64,000 nucleotides of DNA from UBA822 sp965249775 (GTDB lineage Bacteria > Gemmatimonadota > Gemmatimonadetes > Longimicrobiales > Gaopeijiaceae), in NCBI GenBank assembly GCA_965249775.1, contig OZ252253.1:186001-250000 (forward strand), given 5' to 3'. The translations under genes were made by a program, and so were the position numbers. The first letter of the stretch is position 1, and every line of letters begins with the position of its first letter. The notes under the pieces are model-generated. The model made no database searches. It was not told where the DNA came from and saw nothing but the letters and a program-made list of their open reading frames with translations. Positions 43,284 through 51,967 of the stretch are shown piece after piece.

Positions 43284-43415
43284 ATGCAAAGATTGACTGC
43301 GCTGTTGAGCGCACTCCTCGTCCTCGGGTGCGGCGGCATCACCGAACCAAGGCTGGACCTGACTGGGGAGTGGCTCGGCACTTTCGTGAACGACGGTGAA
43401 ACCCAGATCCGTTAG
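43284..43415 (+). CDS. Short lipoprotein, probably a truncated remnant
   Basis: A 43-residue frame starting MQRLTALLSALLVLGCGG, a convincing lipoprotein signal (LVLG-C16), preceded by GAGGGG. Then comes LDLTGEWLGTFVNDGETQ and a stop. This opening (TG-W-GTF) resembles longer small-lipoprotein families that continue as a beta-sandwich, so the gene appears cut short. It lies just right of the tRNA. Confidence 0.55.
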   Translation: MQRLTALLSALLVLGCGGITEPRLDLTGEWLGTFVNDGETQIR

Positions 43416-43447
43416 GAAGCGGGTGTCACAGAACGTAGGGAGGACCG

Positions 43448-44104
43448 ATGACTAGAAGATCGATGTTGCTCGTCGTCACCTTCCATTCGCTAATGGCCGC
43501 GGGGCCTGCTTCAGGGCAGGTCCTCACCCTCGTGGGGGGAGTGGTGCGAGCCGGTAGCTCCGAGAGTGGTGATACAGGCCTTGGCTTGGTGATTGGTGGG
43601 CACTTTTCCGTTCCCGTAGCAGACCGGTTCTCCCTGCTGGCGGGAGCAACGTATACGCAACGATTCGATGGGTTCGCTTTCCAAGGATTTTCTGGAGGGA
43701 CGCAAACAATCACGGAGATCCAAACAAGAATCGACTACATCGAGATTCCTATCCTCTTGAAGGTCAGCTTTCTGGCTGATGCACGGATCTCTCCTCACGT
43801 CCTTCTTGGGCCCGCTGTGGGAATCAAGGTCAGATGCATCGTGAAGACAACTACCAGCTTCTTCGATCAGTTTGGCGCTCTGGGCGCTGACGAGACTGAA
43901 GCTAGCTGTCCGGACAACGCGGCACCGAGGGCTGTGCAGATTGACGGTAGAGCGGGCCTCGGGGTCGACGTTGAAGTGTCTAATGGACTCACCGCCGTCG
44001 CGGATGTGTCTTACAGCCTTGGCCTTACAACGATCTTTCCTGACTCTTCTGGGAAGAGTCGTGCGTTCATCGTTCGTGTCGGTGTGGTCCTGCCGATCGG
44101 GTAG
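43448..44104 (+). CDS. PorT-like outer-membrane beta-barrel protein
   Basis: A 218-residue exported protein with signal peptide MTRRSMLLVVTFHSLMAAGPASG. GLVIGGHFSVPVADRFSLLAGATYTQRF (in parts), IDYIEIPILLKVSF and PHVLLGPAVGIKV are hallmarks of the PorT/outer-membrane protein beta-barrel family. It ends FIVRVGVVLPIG. The function is unknown; related proteins are common in Bacteroidota and Gemmatimonadota. It lies 32 bp after the lipoprotein remnant. Confidence 0.8.
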   Translation: MTRRSMLLVVTFHSLMAAGPASGQVLTLVGGVVRAGSSESGDTGLGLVIGGHFSVPVADRFSLLAGATYTQRFDGFAFQGFSGGTQTITEIQTRIDYIEIPILLKVSFLADARISPHVLLGPAVGIKVRCIVKTTTSFFDQFGALGADETEASCPDNAAPRAVQIDGRAGLGVDVEVSNGLTAVADVSYSLGLTTIFPDSSGKSRAFIVRVGVVLPIG

Positions 44105-44174
44105 GCGGTTCAGAGTCACTGGAGCCGATCTGTTGCGGAACTGGTGGCGGTTACAGCGGAGCTCCCTGAGCGAT

Positions 44175-45487
44175 AAAGGACCTGGGTAACAGTTAAGTCA
44201 AGAGACCTGGGTAACAGTTCGCCGTCCTTTGTAGGTACCACCAGTTCTTCTTTTCCCTCTACCGAGGGAGTCAAAGATTCGGTGTTTGGGTTCAACGAAT
44301 CGACCGAGCCAGATGGGACCGAAGTAGACGTCGAAGAGGCCGTGGTCAACTTGCTCGAGGCCGACGTCATGACCTGCGAGGAGCCTGCTGACAGGGATGC
44401 GCCTGGCGTACCAACGGATGCCGCCGTTGGAGCTGACGAGGCGGGTCTCGAAGTGGCCCGGGTAGGTGATGGGCTTGAGGGTCTTTGGGAAGCGCCTGGG
44501 TGAGGGAGAGTAGAAGTCAGCGGGCACGGCGCCGTCGAGAGCTTCATGAGGTCGGATGTGATTGAACTCGGCTTGGAAGTCACGGAAGGCTCGTTGTTGG
44601 GTTCGCATGTTGGATCGGGGCGGCCGGGTGGTACGGCGCTTGAGGACGAGGTGCATGTTCTCGTGTTTTCCGTTCTGCTGAGGGCTGGCAGGCTCAATGA
44701 GATCGGGCATGATGCCGAGCTGGACGAACCAGACGGAGAGCCTGGACAGACGGCCGAGGGCATTGGAAGCGAAGGGCGTCCCGTTGTCCGTGCGGATCCT
44801 CTCGGGCAGCCCGAACCGACGGAAGAGGCGCGTGAACACTGGGATAACGCCGTCGATGCTGACGTCGATGCGCCCGCGACAGTCGAGCAGGAAACGCGAG
44901 TGCATGTCCTGGACGGTGAGTGGATAGCAGTACCGTCCGTCTCGGGTGCGGAACTCGCCCTTGAAGTCGGCGCTCCAGCTCCGGTTGGGCACATCGGCTG
45001 CAGCATCGGGTCGGCCCGGGTGCCAACGTCGGGCCCTCCGTCGTCGCTTGGGCACGAGATCGTGACGACGCAGAATGTTGTGGATCGTGGTGCGCGAGGG
45101 CAGGACGAGCTCGGGTGTGTGCTTGTCGAGGTACCAACGGATCTTCTTCGCGCCGTAGTCGGTGTAGGTACGTCGGACCCCGAGGATGGCCTCGACGACT
45201 TCGGGGGGCGTCGCCCAGGGGCAATGCTTGGGTCGACTCGACCGGTTTCGAAGTCCTTCGGGGCCGTGCGTTCTCCAGCGGTCCAGCCACTCGTAGCCGG
45301 TCTTGCGGCTGATCCCGTAGTGGGCGCAGAGCCACGTGAAGCTGTGCAGACTCCGGTGAGCGTCTTCGATGAAACGGCTTCGTTCGTCCACGATATCAGT
45401 CTCCGTGAACGGCATCGGTCACCTCCTGTAGGGGTGCCGACTGTTACCCATGTCTCTTTACTTACTTGTATACCATGTCTGTTTACC
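44175..45487 (-). mobile_element. IS481-type insertion sequence
   Basis: A transposase gene flanked by imperfect inverted ends. At the right end (44175-44218) GACCTGGGTAACAG occurs twice, about 26 bp apart. The left end (45440-45487) has ACTGTTACCCATGTCTCT as the inverse match, with one mismatch over 18, then a more diverged second copy. Exact termini and a target duplication could not be fixed by eye. It sits between the barrel gene and the nucleosidase gene. Confidence 0.75.
44198..45415 (-). CDS. IS481-family transposase
   Basis: A 405-residue DDE transposase. The N-terminus has a helix-turn-helix (WLCAHYGISRKTGYEWLDRW). The catalytic triad is D150 in WSADFKGEF, D210 in RTDNGTPF and E252 in NGKHENMH. 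HIRPHEAL-type residues follow (NHIRPHEALDG). It appears full length and undamaged, so the element may still be active. The stop codon lies within the right inverted repeat. The start is ATG 45415. Confidence 0.92.
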   Translation of the reverse strand: MPFTETDIVDERSRFIEDAHRSLHSFTWLCAHYGISRKTGYEWLDRWRTHGPEGLRNRSSRPKHCPWATPPEVVEAILGVRRTYTDYGAKKIRWYLDKHTPELVLPSRTTIHNILRRHDLVPKRRRRARRWHPGRPDAAADVPNRSWSADFKGEFRTRDGRYCYPLTVQDMHSRFLLDCRGRIDVSIDGVIPVFTRLFRRFGLPERIRTDNGTPFASNALGRLSRLSVWFVQLGIMPDLIEPASPQQNGKHENMHLVLKRRTTRPPRSNMRTQQRAFRDFQAEFNHIRPHEALDGAVPADFYSPSPRRFPKTLKPITYPGHFETRLVSSNGGIRWYARRIPVSRLLAGHDVGLEQVDHGLFDVYFGPIWLGRFVEPKHRIFDSLGRGKRRTGGTYKGRRTVTQVS

Positions 45488-45557
45488 GGACCCCCTTGGT
45501 TCCTAACAAGTGATTGCTGCAGAATCTGAATGCCCGTCATTGGGGTTCGGTCGGATC

Positions 45558-46307
45558 TTAATTTAGCAACTGCCTCAGCACTCCCACCGCATAGTGACTC
45601 GCCACCTCGGCCACGAACCTGCTAAAGTCGATATCGGCACCTTCTTCGGCGGAGTCCGAGATGATGCGAATCACGCTGAGTGGGATGTCGTGTTCATAGG
45701 CAACCTGGGCAACGGCCGCGCCTTCCATCTCGACACACAGCGCGCCCGGCTCCAGGGCCGCGATCCGTGCCAACTCGGCCCTCGATGAAATGAACTGATC
45801 GCCACTTGCGATTGGACCCTCGTACACAGTTGGGTTCTCTATTCCGAGTGCGCTCAGTGTATCTGGATTCAGGGTCTTCGGGATCTCCTTCGCGAACGCC
45901 TCCGACGCAGCGATGCAGCGAGTCCGAAGACGCTCGTCAGAAAGAAACACGGATTGGCCTAGCAACGGAACTTCCAGGGCTTGAAAGAGTGGGCTTCCGT
46001 CTAGATCGTGCTGGAATAGTCCTGTCGCGACTACGATGTCGCCGATCCGTAAACGGGCGTCAACGGCGCCCGCGACACCCGTGAAGATGAGCTCCGACGC
46101 TCCGAATCGATCAATCAAGGTCGTGGCGGTTGAAGCGGCTGCGACTTTGCCCCATCTGGAGAACGCTAGGCACACAGGTTGCCCCAGAAAACTCCCGGTG
46201 TGGTACTCCCGCCTCCCTACGACTTCGGTAGTGATCGCATCCATGTCCGCGAGGATGCGACCGACCTCTTCCGGCATAGCCCCCATTAGGCCAATCATTT
46301 TCCTCAT
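45558..46307 (-). CDS. mtnN: 5'-methylthioadenosine/S-adenosylhomocysteine nucleosidase
   Basis: A 249-residue PNP/UDP-family nucleosidase that removes adenine from MTA and SAH, recycling methyl-cycle by-products. IGLMGAMPEEV at the start, FTGVAGAVDARLRIGDIVVAT, and ALCVEMEGAAVAQVA, the last with the catalytic/substrate Glu, are family motifs. ISDSAEEGA supplies the catalytic Asp. ATG 46307 is chosen because GGAG lies 9 nt upstream; a TTG at 46316 is the longer option. It lies right of the IS element and left of the decayed tRNA copy. Confidence 0.93.
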   Translation of the reverse strand: MRKMIGLMGAMPEEVGRILADMDAITTEVVGRREYHTGSFLGQPVCLAFSRWGKVAAASTATTLIDRFGASELIFTGVAGAVDARLRIGDIVVATGLFQHDLDGSPLFQALEVPLLGQSVFLSDERLRTRCIAASEAFAKEIPKTLNPDTLSALGIENPTVYEGPIASGDQFISSRAELARIAALEPGALCVEMEGAAVAQVAYEHDIPLSVIRIISDSAEEGADIDFSRFVAEVASHYAVGVLRQLLN

Positions 46308-46383
46308 CGTGAACAACTCCTGAGCGTCGGTCCGATCCTCCCGCTGGGCTGCGGTCTAACGCCACGAGACCGCCCGGGTTAGA

Positions 46384-46438
46384 ACTTAAGATCCCCCGCG
46401 AGAAATCAAATGTGGCTTCTATTCCCACCCCCCCCGGC
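46384..46438 (+). pseudogene. Decayed copy of the 3' portion of tRNA-Leu
   Basis: This stretch matches tRNA-Leu 42991-43042, from the anticodon loop to the acceptor, with about six substitutions and three extra C. It reads ACTTAAGATCCCCCGCGAGA and so on, with CTTCTATT in the T-arm. The T-stem no longer pairs properly and the 5' half is absent, so it cannot be a working tRNA. The 3' tRNA half is the usual attachment site of tRNA-targeting integrases. Confidence 0.8.
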
Positions 46439-46549
46439 GCTTCGTGGCCCCCGTTACAGGCACCATGTCCATTAACATTCGGGTCGCGTAAGATCGGTCC
46501 CGCTCAAGATTTAGCCCTCTCCCAAGGGCGGAAACATGAGGGAGGACGG

Positions 46550-46768
46550 ATGGCCAGATTGAAGCCGTGCCGCGATTGCGGTCGCATGGTGAGTCCGAGA
46601 GCAGATGCTTGCCCGTGGTGCAGAAAGACCAAGCCCGCGCAGAGCCTATTCCGGCGCCACCCGTTCATCGGGATCTTGGTACTCGGTATCCTGCTGTACG
46701 GGGCCATTAGTGTTTTCGCAACGACAGCCGTGGCGGGCTCCAGGTTGCTCTCTGCCCTCATTGCCTGA
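46550..46768 (+). CDS. Small zinc-ribbon membrane protein
   Basis: A 72-residue protein from ATG 46550, with GGAGG 5 nt upstream. The frame is open to 46412, but the earlier part runs through the tRNA remnant. The N-terminus has C-x-x-C pairs (KPCRDCG and ACPWCRK), forming a zinc ribbon of the rubredoxin-like kind. One membrane helix follows (FIGILVLGILLYGAISVFA). The function is unknown. Confidence 0.7.
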   Translation: MARLKPCRDCGRMVSPRADACPWCRKTKPAQSLFRRHPFIGILVLGILLYGAISVFATTAVAGSRLLSALIA

Positions 46769-46913
46769 CCTCTCAGACCGAGTTGCACCTCATCCAGAAC
46801 TGGGCCGAGGAGCTGGAGGAGGGGGTGGGGCCACCGAGCGCGCGCCACCTATTCTCAACGCATCCTTGCTGCTAGGTTGGCGGGTAGGCTCTATATCATA
46901 GGAGGCGCTCACC

Positions 46914-48212
46914 ATGCGATCCGTCGCGCCCCTCGCGGTCCTGACCCTCGCCGCGGTGGCGGTACCCTGTGCGGCGCAAGCACCTGTCGACACGGGGCAG
47001 CGCGCGCCTGTGTCGACCGTCGCTAGCGCCACGACGCCCACGTTCTACGGGGAAGTGCTGCCCGTGCTCCAAGAGAACTGCCAGGTCTGCCACGTAGCTC
47101 AGGGTCTCGATCTTGGCGGTATGATTGCCCCGATGGCTTTCGTAGCCTACGACGAGACCCGCCGCTACGCTTCGAGGATGGCCCGAGCCGTCGAGTCGGG
47201 TCTCATGCCGCCGTGGCATGCCGCCGAGGAGCACCGGGGCGTGTTCAGCAATGAACGGATCCTCGCTCCCGAGGATGCTCGGACCATCATCGCCTGGGCC
47301 CGTGGTGGGACGCCAGCTGGCGATCCGAACGATGCGCCTCCAGCCAAGCATTTCCCGGCGCCGGAGACAGGTTGGTCAATCGGTGAGCCGGATTTGGTCA
47401 TCGAGTTGCCGGAGCCTTACTTGGTCCACGACTCGATCAGGGACCAGTACATCGACTTCGAGGTCGAGTTGACACGCGATCAACTGCCGGAGGATCGCTG
47501 GGTCAAGGCTGTCTCCGGCAGCTCCGCGGTCCACCACATCATCGCGAACCCGCTGGGCGGCATCGCTCCTGGTTCGCCGCCGATGATCAACCCCGAAGGT
47601 ATGGCGACGGTACTGCGGACGGGCACGACCGTGACCTTCAACATGCATTACCACAAAGAGCCGGGAGAAGGCACTGCGGTGTGGGATCAATCGTCCGCGG
47701 CGATCGTCTTCTATGAGCCGGGGGACGTCATCGAGCACGTGGTCGACGGCCGATCGATGGGAATGTATGACTTCAAGATTCCGCCCAACGACCCGAACTA
47801 CTCATATGAGATTGACTACACCTTCGAGAAGGACTCCAAGATCCTCTGGATGAGTCCGCACATGCATCTACGAGGGAAAACGGTGCTCTACGAAATCACC
47901 CGTCCCGGCGAGGAGACGGAGACGCTGCTGCACGTGCCGCGATACGACTTCAACTGGCAGCACACCTACACCTTCAAGGAGCCGGTCCTTGCGCCCGCAG
48001 GCACTCGGGTCGATCTGACCCTTTGGTGGGACAACTCTGCGGACAACCCGCATAACCCGAATCCAAACCGAGAAGTGGGTTACGGCGAGCCTACGACCGA
48101 CGAAATGGGCTTCGGCTACATAAACTTCTTCGAGGTCGAGCCCCGACACTATGTGGTGGGCGAGCCGATTCCGAGGGGTCTGACCGGTCGTCGCACGGTG
48201 GAGAATCAGTAG
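46914..48212 (+). CDS. Secreted cytochrome c / copper type II monooxygenase-like (PHM) fusion
   Basis: A 432-residue exported protein. The signal peptide (VAVPCAAQA) is followed by a heme-binding C56-x-x-C59-H60 (ENCQVCH) in a short cytochrome-c domain of the PSCyt type, to about residue 120. The C-terminal two thirds resemble copper type II ascorbate-dependent monooxygenases (PHM-like), with HHIIANPL, NMHYH and MSPHMHLRGK giving paired His and His-x-His metal sites. It probably accepts or passes electrons between heme and copper in the periplasm. The substrate is unknown. It is followed by a DinB-family gene 27 bp on. Confidence 0.8.
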   Translation: MRSVAPLAVLTLAAVAVPCAAQAPVDTGQRAPVSTVASATTPTFYGEVLPVLQENCQVCHVAQGLDLGGMIAPMAFVAYDETRRYASRMARAVESGLMPPWHAAEEHRGVFSNERILAPEDARTIIAWARGGTPAGDPNDAPPAKHFPAPETGWSIGEPDLVIELPEPYLVHDSIRDQYIDFEVELTRDQLPEDRWVKAVSGSSAVHHIIANPLGGIAPGSPPMINPEGMATVLRTGTTVTFNMHYHKEPGEGTAVWDQSSAAIVFYEPGDVIEHVVDGRSMGMYDFKIPPNDPNYSYEIDYTFEKDSKILWMSPHMHLRGKTVLYEITRPGEETETLLHVPRYDFNWQHTYTFKEPVLAPAGTRVDLTLWWDNSADNPHNPNPNREVGYGEPTTDEMGFGYINFFEVEPRHYVVGEPIPRGLTGRRTVENQ

Positions 48213-48239
48213 GAAACGAATTCTACATGGAGGTGGACA

Positions 48240-48785
48240 GTGAGCAAGAACGGATTCCGGGTTTCAATGGCGATCGTGGTAGCGCTTTGCTTGCCCTCGC
48301 TGACCGCGGCTCAGACGCCCTCGTTGCAGGACAGCCAAGCCGCCGATATCGAGACGATGAAGGACAAGTTCATCGGCCTGGCGCAAGAATTCGACGAGGC
48401 GCAGTACGACTGGCGGCCCATGGAGGGCGTGCGCTCCGTGCGTGACGTGCTCGGCCTGATCATCGCCGAGTGTCACGTGTTTCCGGTGGCTTGGGGGCAC
48501 GAGCCCCCCTCGGGCGCCGCATCAGGGTTCGGAGCCGAGCTTCGGCGCGCCTCTGCGCTGACGAGGGCGGAGATCATCAGCGAGCTGGACTCGGCCTTCG
48601 ATCATTTGATCGGCGTTGTGCGTGGGATGGACGGCACCGAGCGTATGGCCGCGTCGGACTACTTCGGGCGCCCGATGCAGATCGATGCAAACATCGTGAT
48701 ATCGATGGGGGACATGCACGAGCACCTCGGCCAGCTCATCGCCTACGCTCGTACGAACCACGTGGTGCCGCCCTGGAGCCGCTAG
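48240..48785 (+). CDS. DinB-family protein with signal peptide
   Basis: A 181-residue protein from GTG 48240, with ATGGAGG close upstream. The signal peptide MAIVVALCLPSLTAAQ suggests periplasmic location, unusual for DinB proteins outside this group. The four-helix DinB fold is indicated by SVRDVLGLIIAECHVFP and MGDMHEHLGQLIAYAR, which carry metal-binding His residues. Related proteins act as thiol-dependent or metal-dependent S-transferases; the actual role is unknown. It probably forms an operon with the PHM-like gene. Confidence 0.82.
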   Translation: MSKNGFRVSMAIVVALCLPSLTAAQTPSLQDSQAADIETMKDKFIGLAQEFDEAQYDWRPMEGVRSVRDVLGLIIAECHVFPVAWGHEPPSGAASGFGAELRRASALTRAEIISELDSAFDHLIGVVRGMDGTERMAASDYFGRPMQIDANIVISMGDMHEHLGQLIAYARTNHVVPPWSR

Positions 48786-48787
48786 GC

Positions 48788-48815
48788 GACAAAGAGGGGT
48801 AGACAAAGAGGGGTA
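48788..48815 (+). repeat. Two identical 14-bp units after the DinB gene stop
   Basis: GACAAAGAGGGGTA occurs at 48788-48801 and again at 48802-48815, three bases after the TAG stop. Each unit ends in an additional TA(G/A). It is one of several short tandem duplications at gene junctions in this window. Confidence 0.85.
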
Positions 48816-48829
48816 AAGGAGGCCGAGCT

Positions 48830-50014
48830 CTACCCCACCCAGCGGATTCTCCAGATTCGGCCCGCTCCGTCGTCCGACACGTACAGGCTCCCCTCGGGCC
48901 CGACCTCGACGGCGACGGGTCGACCCTGGACGCTCCCGGATCCGGTAAGCCAGCCGCTGGCGAAGTCCTCGTAGGAGACCGGCTGGCCGGCCTCGACCCG
49001 GATCCTCACGACCTTGTATCCGGTGGGCTCGGAGCGATTCCAGGAGCCGTGGAAGGCGAGGAAAAGATCGCCCTGGTACTCTGCGGGAAACTGGTCTCCG
49101 TCGTAGAAGACCATCCCGAGGGGAGCGGAGTGCGCCTGCATCTCCAATGCGGGGGCGACGGTGCCCACGCATCGTACGGCGTCATCATATTCAGGATTCG
49201 GGATGCGGTTCTCGTAACAGTACGGCCATCCGAAGTCCTCGACGGCGCCACCCGGCACCAGGATGTTCAGCTCCTCGGCGGGAACGTCGTCCCCGAGATT
49301 GTCGCGCTCGTTCTGACTCGCCCAGAGCTCCCCCGTATCGGGGTGAAACGCCAACCCCACGGCGTTCCGTAGGCCCACGCCGACGAGCTCCTCGCTGGAA
49401 CCGTTCGCCGCGTAACGCACCACAGCGGCGCGGCGCTGGTCGCTCTCCACACAGACGTTACAGCTCGAACCTACCGAGACGTACAGCCGACCGTCGGGGC
49501 CGAACTCAATCTCACGGGTCCAGTGACCTCCCGTGGGAAGCCCCGGCACGATGATGGTCTCCAGGGTGAACCCCGGCCCCCTCAAGCGGATGACCTGGTT
49601 GGTCTCGCCGACGTAGAGGTCTCCGTCGCGGAATGCCAGCCCGAACGGCCGGTTGAGTCCCGACACCACGACCTGCGGACCGCTGCGGGCGGTTCCATCC
49701 GCGTTCAATTCGAAGCGAACGACCTCTCCGGCCGAGGATCGCACGGCATACAGTCGATCGTCGGGGCCCAGCTCGAGCATGCGCACACCCGACAGCCCGT
49801 CGGCAAAAACCGACACGGCGAACCCCTGCGGCACCTGCACGAACGTTTGGGGCCCGCCTGCCGTACCGGTGTCATCGGAGGTCTGGCCGGGCGCGTCAGC
49901 CGGCGTCGAGCACGCCGCGGACAACAGAAACACCATGGTCAGGCCCGCCACGCGGGTTGTACCCGCTCCGCGGGTGGCACCCGCCCCGTGCGCGATATCG
50001 GCTCGCATCGTCAA
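48830..50014 (-). CDS. Soluble aldose/sorbosone dehydrogenase-like lipoprotein (PQQ type, putative)
   Basis: A 394-residue six-bladed propeller protein. The N-terminus is a lipoprotein signal (VFLLSAAC with Cys35), after an odd GAG(A/T)TR repeat. The propeller shows the GDH/sorbosone pattern: QVPQGFAVSVFADGLSGVRML, LNRPFGLAFRDGDLYVGE, GHWTREIEFGPDGRLYVSVGSSCNVC and SQNERDNLGDD. Family members bind PQQ and oxidise sugars in the periplasm. The PQQ contacts cannot be checked by eye. It is convergent with the DinB gene, 44 bp apart. Confidence 0.85.
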   Translation of the reverse strand: MTMRADIAHGAGATRGAGTTRVAGLTMVFLLSAACSTPADAPGQTSDDTGTAGGPQTFVQVPQGFAVSVFADGLSGVRMLELGPDDRLYAVRSSAGEVVRFELNADGTARSGPQVVVSGLNRPFGLAFRDGDLYVGETNQVIRLRGPGFTLETIIVPGLPTGGHWTREIEFGPDGRLYVSVGSSCNVCVESDQRRAAVVRYAANGSSEELVGVGLRNAVGLAFHPDTGELWASQNERDNLGDDVPAEELNILVPGGAVEDFGWPYCYENRIPNPEYDDAVRCVGTVAPALEMQAHSAPLGMVFYDGDQFPAEYQGDLFLAFHGSWNRSEPTGYKVVRIRVEAGQPVSYEDFASGWLTGSGSVQGRPVAVEVGPEGSLYVSDDGAGRIWRIRWVG

Positions 50015-50061
50015 CCTCCCATCGTGGTATCGGGTCCGTCGAATGGATTAGAACTGGTGGT

Positions 50062-50595
50062 TCAAAACTGAAACGAGAACCCAATCAAATAATCTTTATC
50101 TCGCTTACCAAAGGAAAGACTTACTCGGTTCGGGTCGTACGGTTTCGCAAACAAGTACGCACTCCCGATCCCTACGATGGCCCCTCCCAAGAAGTCCCAG
50201 TAGTCATGTGCTTCGACATGTACTCTCGTCCAGCCTACGTATCCGGCCAGGAGATACGCCGGGATGCCCCCTCTCCAGCCGTGACGAATCTGTAGGAAAG
50301 CCGCTCCGGCGAATGCTCCGGAGGTATGTCCAGAAGGCCAGGCATGATTGCCACCATTAGGCCGTGGCTTGTCGACCACCCTCTTTAGCACATGGGTAAC
50401 AGTGAAAGTGGTGACCGCCATCGCGGCAAATTGCAGCGTCGCCCGTTGGCCGTCTCTCCAGATCAGCGTTGAAGCAAATGCGGCAGCAGGCAGTGCGACC
50501 GCAAAGAAATCGCCCGAATTCTCGATGGAGTTGTCTTGAGCGGATAACTGGCTCGAACAGGCTAGGGTGCCGACGACTACGCACCTCAGAATCAT
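50062..50595 (-). CDS. PAP2-superfamily phosphatase
   Basis: A 177-residue membrane phosphatase with the three conserved parts of the family: KRVVDKPRP (KX6RP), PSGHTSGAF (PSGH) and TRVHVEAHDYWDFLGG (SRX5HX3D with T for S). This gives the catalytic His residues. Substrates in the family include undecaprenyl pyrophosphate and phosphatidic acid. A short signal-like N-terminus ends SSQLSAQ. It precedes the nadA gene divergently; the 265 bp between them contain no gene. Confidence 0.85.
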   Translation of the reverse strand: MILRCVVVGTLACSSQLSAQDNSIENSGDFFAVALPAAAFASTLIWRDGQRATLQFAAMAVTTFTVTHVLKRVVDKPRPNGGNHAWPSGHTSGAFAGAAFLQIRHGWRGGIPAYLLAGYVGWTRVHVEAHDYWDFLGGAIVGIGSAYLFAKPYDPNRVSLSFGKRDKDYLIGFSFQF

Positions 50596-50860
50596 TTCGT
50601 CAGCGTTTCCGGGGGATCTGGCGGCGGGAAGCCGTCAGTCGGAACAGAGAGCCGCCAAGAGAGAAAGACATCCACAGCGCTGAATAGGGGCGATCCGAAA
50701 GTGCGCCGCAAGATCGTGAGCCTTTCGCGAGGATCGAAGGGCTTGATATTGTGTAAAATGCAGGGAATTCTATGTCCGGGCCGGGAAGGCCCCGAGAAGC
50801 CAAACGCGGCCTGGCTGGACGGCTCGACGCGGATGGCCACGGCCCAGCGAGGCATGCGAG

Positions 50861-51940
50861 ATGCTTGAATACACCCCCGAGGTCGCTCGCGCGACGGCGG
50901 ATCTTCAAGAGCGGGTCAAGGAAGTCATTCCTGCGGTGGAGTGGCCCGTGATCGCGCCGTTGATCCATGCGATCAACGAGCTCAAGAAGGCCAAGAACGC
51001 GGTCATTCTCGCCCACAATTATCAGACCCCGGACATCTATTTCTGCGTGGCCGACTTCGTTGGGGATTCCCTTCAGTTGGCGATAGAGGCAGGGAAGACG
51101 GACGCCGACGTCATCGTGCAGGCCGGCGTCCACTTCATGGCCGAGACTTCGAAGCTGCTTTCCCCTGAGAAAACCGTTCTGATTCCGAGCCTCAAGGCCG
51201 GGTGCTCGCTGGCCTCCTCGATTACCGGAGAAGACGTGCGCCGGATGAAGCGGAAGTATCCCGGCGTCCCTGTCGTGACGTACGTGAATACGTCGGCGGA
51301 CGTGAAGGCGGAATCCGACATCTGTTGCACGTCGGCCAACGCCGTCAGCGTAGTGGAGGCGATGGGGGTCGATCGCGTCATGCTGCTGCCGGACGAATAC
51401 CTGGCCAAGAACGTTGCGGCGCTCACCGATGTCGAAGTGATCGCTTGGGCGGGGCTGTGCGAGGTCCACGAGCGGTTTACCGCCGAGGAAATCCACGCGT
51501 ATCGCGAGCATACACCGGGCCTCGTGGTGCTGGCTCATCCGGAGTGCCATCCGGACGTTCTCGCCGACGTCGACTACGCCGGGTCCACTTCATCCATGAT
51601 TCGGTACGTCAAGGAGAAGCGTCCTGCCCGAGTCCTGATGGTCACCGAATGTTCGATGAGCGACAACGTCGCGGCCGAAACACCGGACGTCGAGTTCATT
51701 CGGCCGTGTAACCTGTGCCCCCACATGAAGAGCATCACGCTCCAGAACATCCTCGAGAGCCTTCAGGAGATGCGCTACGAGGTCACGATCCCCGCCGAGG
51801 TGGCCGAAGGCGCGCGTCGGGCCGTTCAGCGCATGGTCGACCTGGGTGCTGAGGGTCGCGACTTCGCCGATGGCGTCGAGGCCGCGGTGACGGTTGAAGA
51901 CCGGGCTTCGCTCGGTCCGGTGGCTGGGGTATCTCACTGA
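50861..51940 (+). CDS. nadA: Quinolinate synthase A
   Basis: A 359-residue [4Fe-4S] enzyme that condenses iminoaspartate with DHAP to quinolinate. The three repeat domains each show the expected parts: AHNYQTPDIY, VHFMAETSKLLSPEKTV, SLKAGCSLA (Cys115), YVNTSADVKAESDICCTSANAV (in parts), HPECHPDV, and FIRPCNLCPHM with the C-terminal cluster Cys. It lies in an operon with nadC, 27 bp upstream. No nadB (L-aspartate oxidase) is beside it, so iminoaspartate must be made by a gene elsewhere. Confidence 0.95.
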   Translation: MLEYTPEVARATADLQERVKEVIPAVEWPVIAPLIHAINELKKAKNAVILAHNYQTPDIYFCVADFVGDSLQLAIEAGKTDADVIVQAGVHFMAETSKLLSPEKTVLIPSLKAGCSLASSITGEDVRRMKRKYPGVPVVTYVNTSADVKAESDICCTSANAVSVVEAMGVDRVMLLPDEYLAKNVAALTDVEVIAWAGLCEVHERFTAEEIHAYREHTPGLVVLAHPECHPDVLADVDYAGSTSSMIRYVKEKRPARVLMVTECSMSDNVAAETPDVEFIRPCNLCPHMKSITLQNILESLQEMRYEVTIPAEVAEGARRAVQRMVDLGAEGRDFADGVEAAVTVEDRASLGPVAGVSH

Positions 51941-51967
51941 GAGCTGCTGAAGAAGTGAAACGGGTCC

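Noticed and set aside
43044..46383. Prophage or active integrative element
   Set aside because: No integrase, recombinase or phage genes are present between the tRNA and its partial copy; only an IS transposase.
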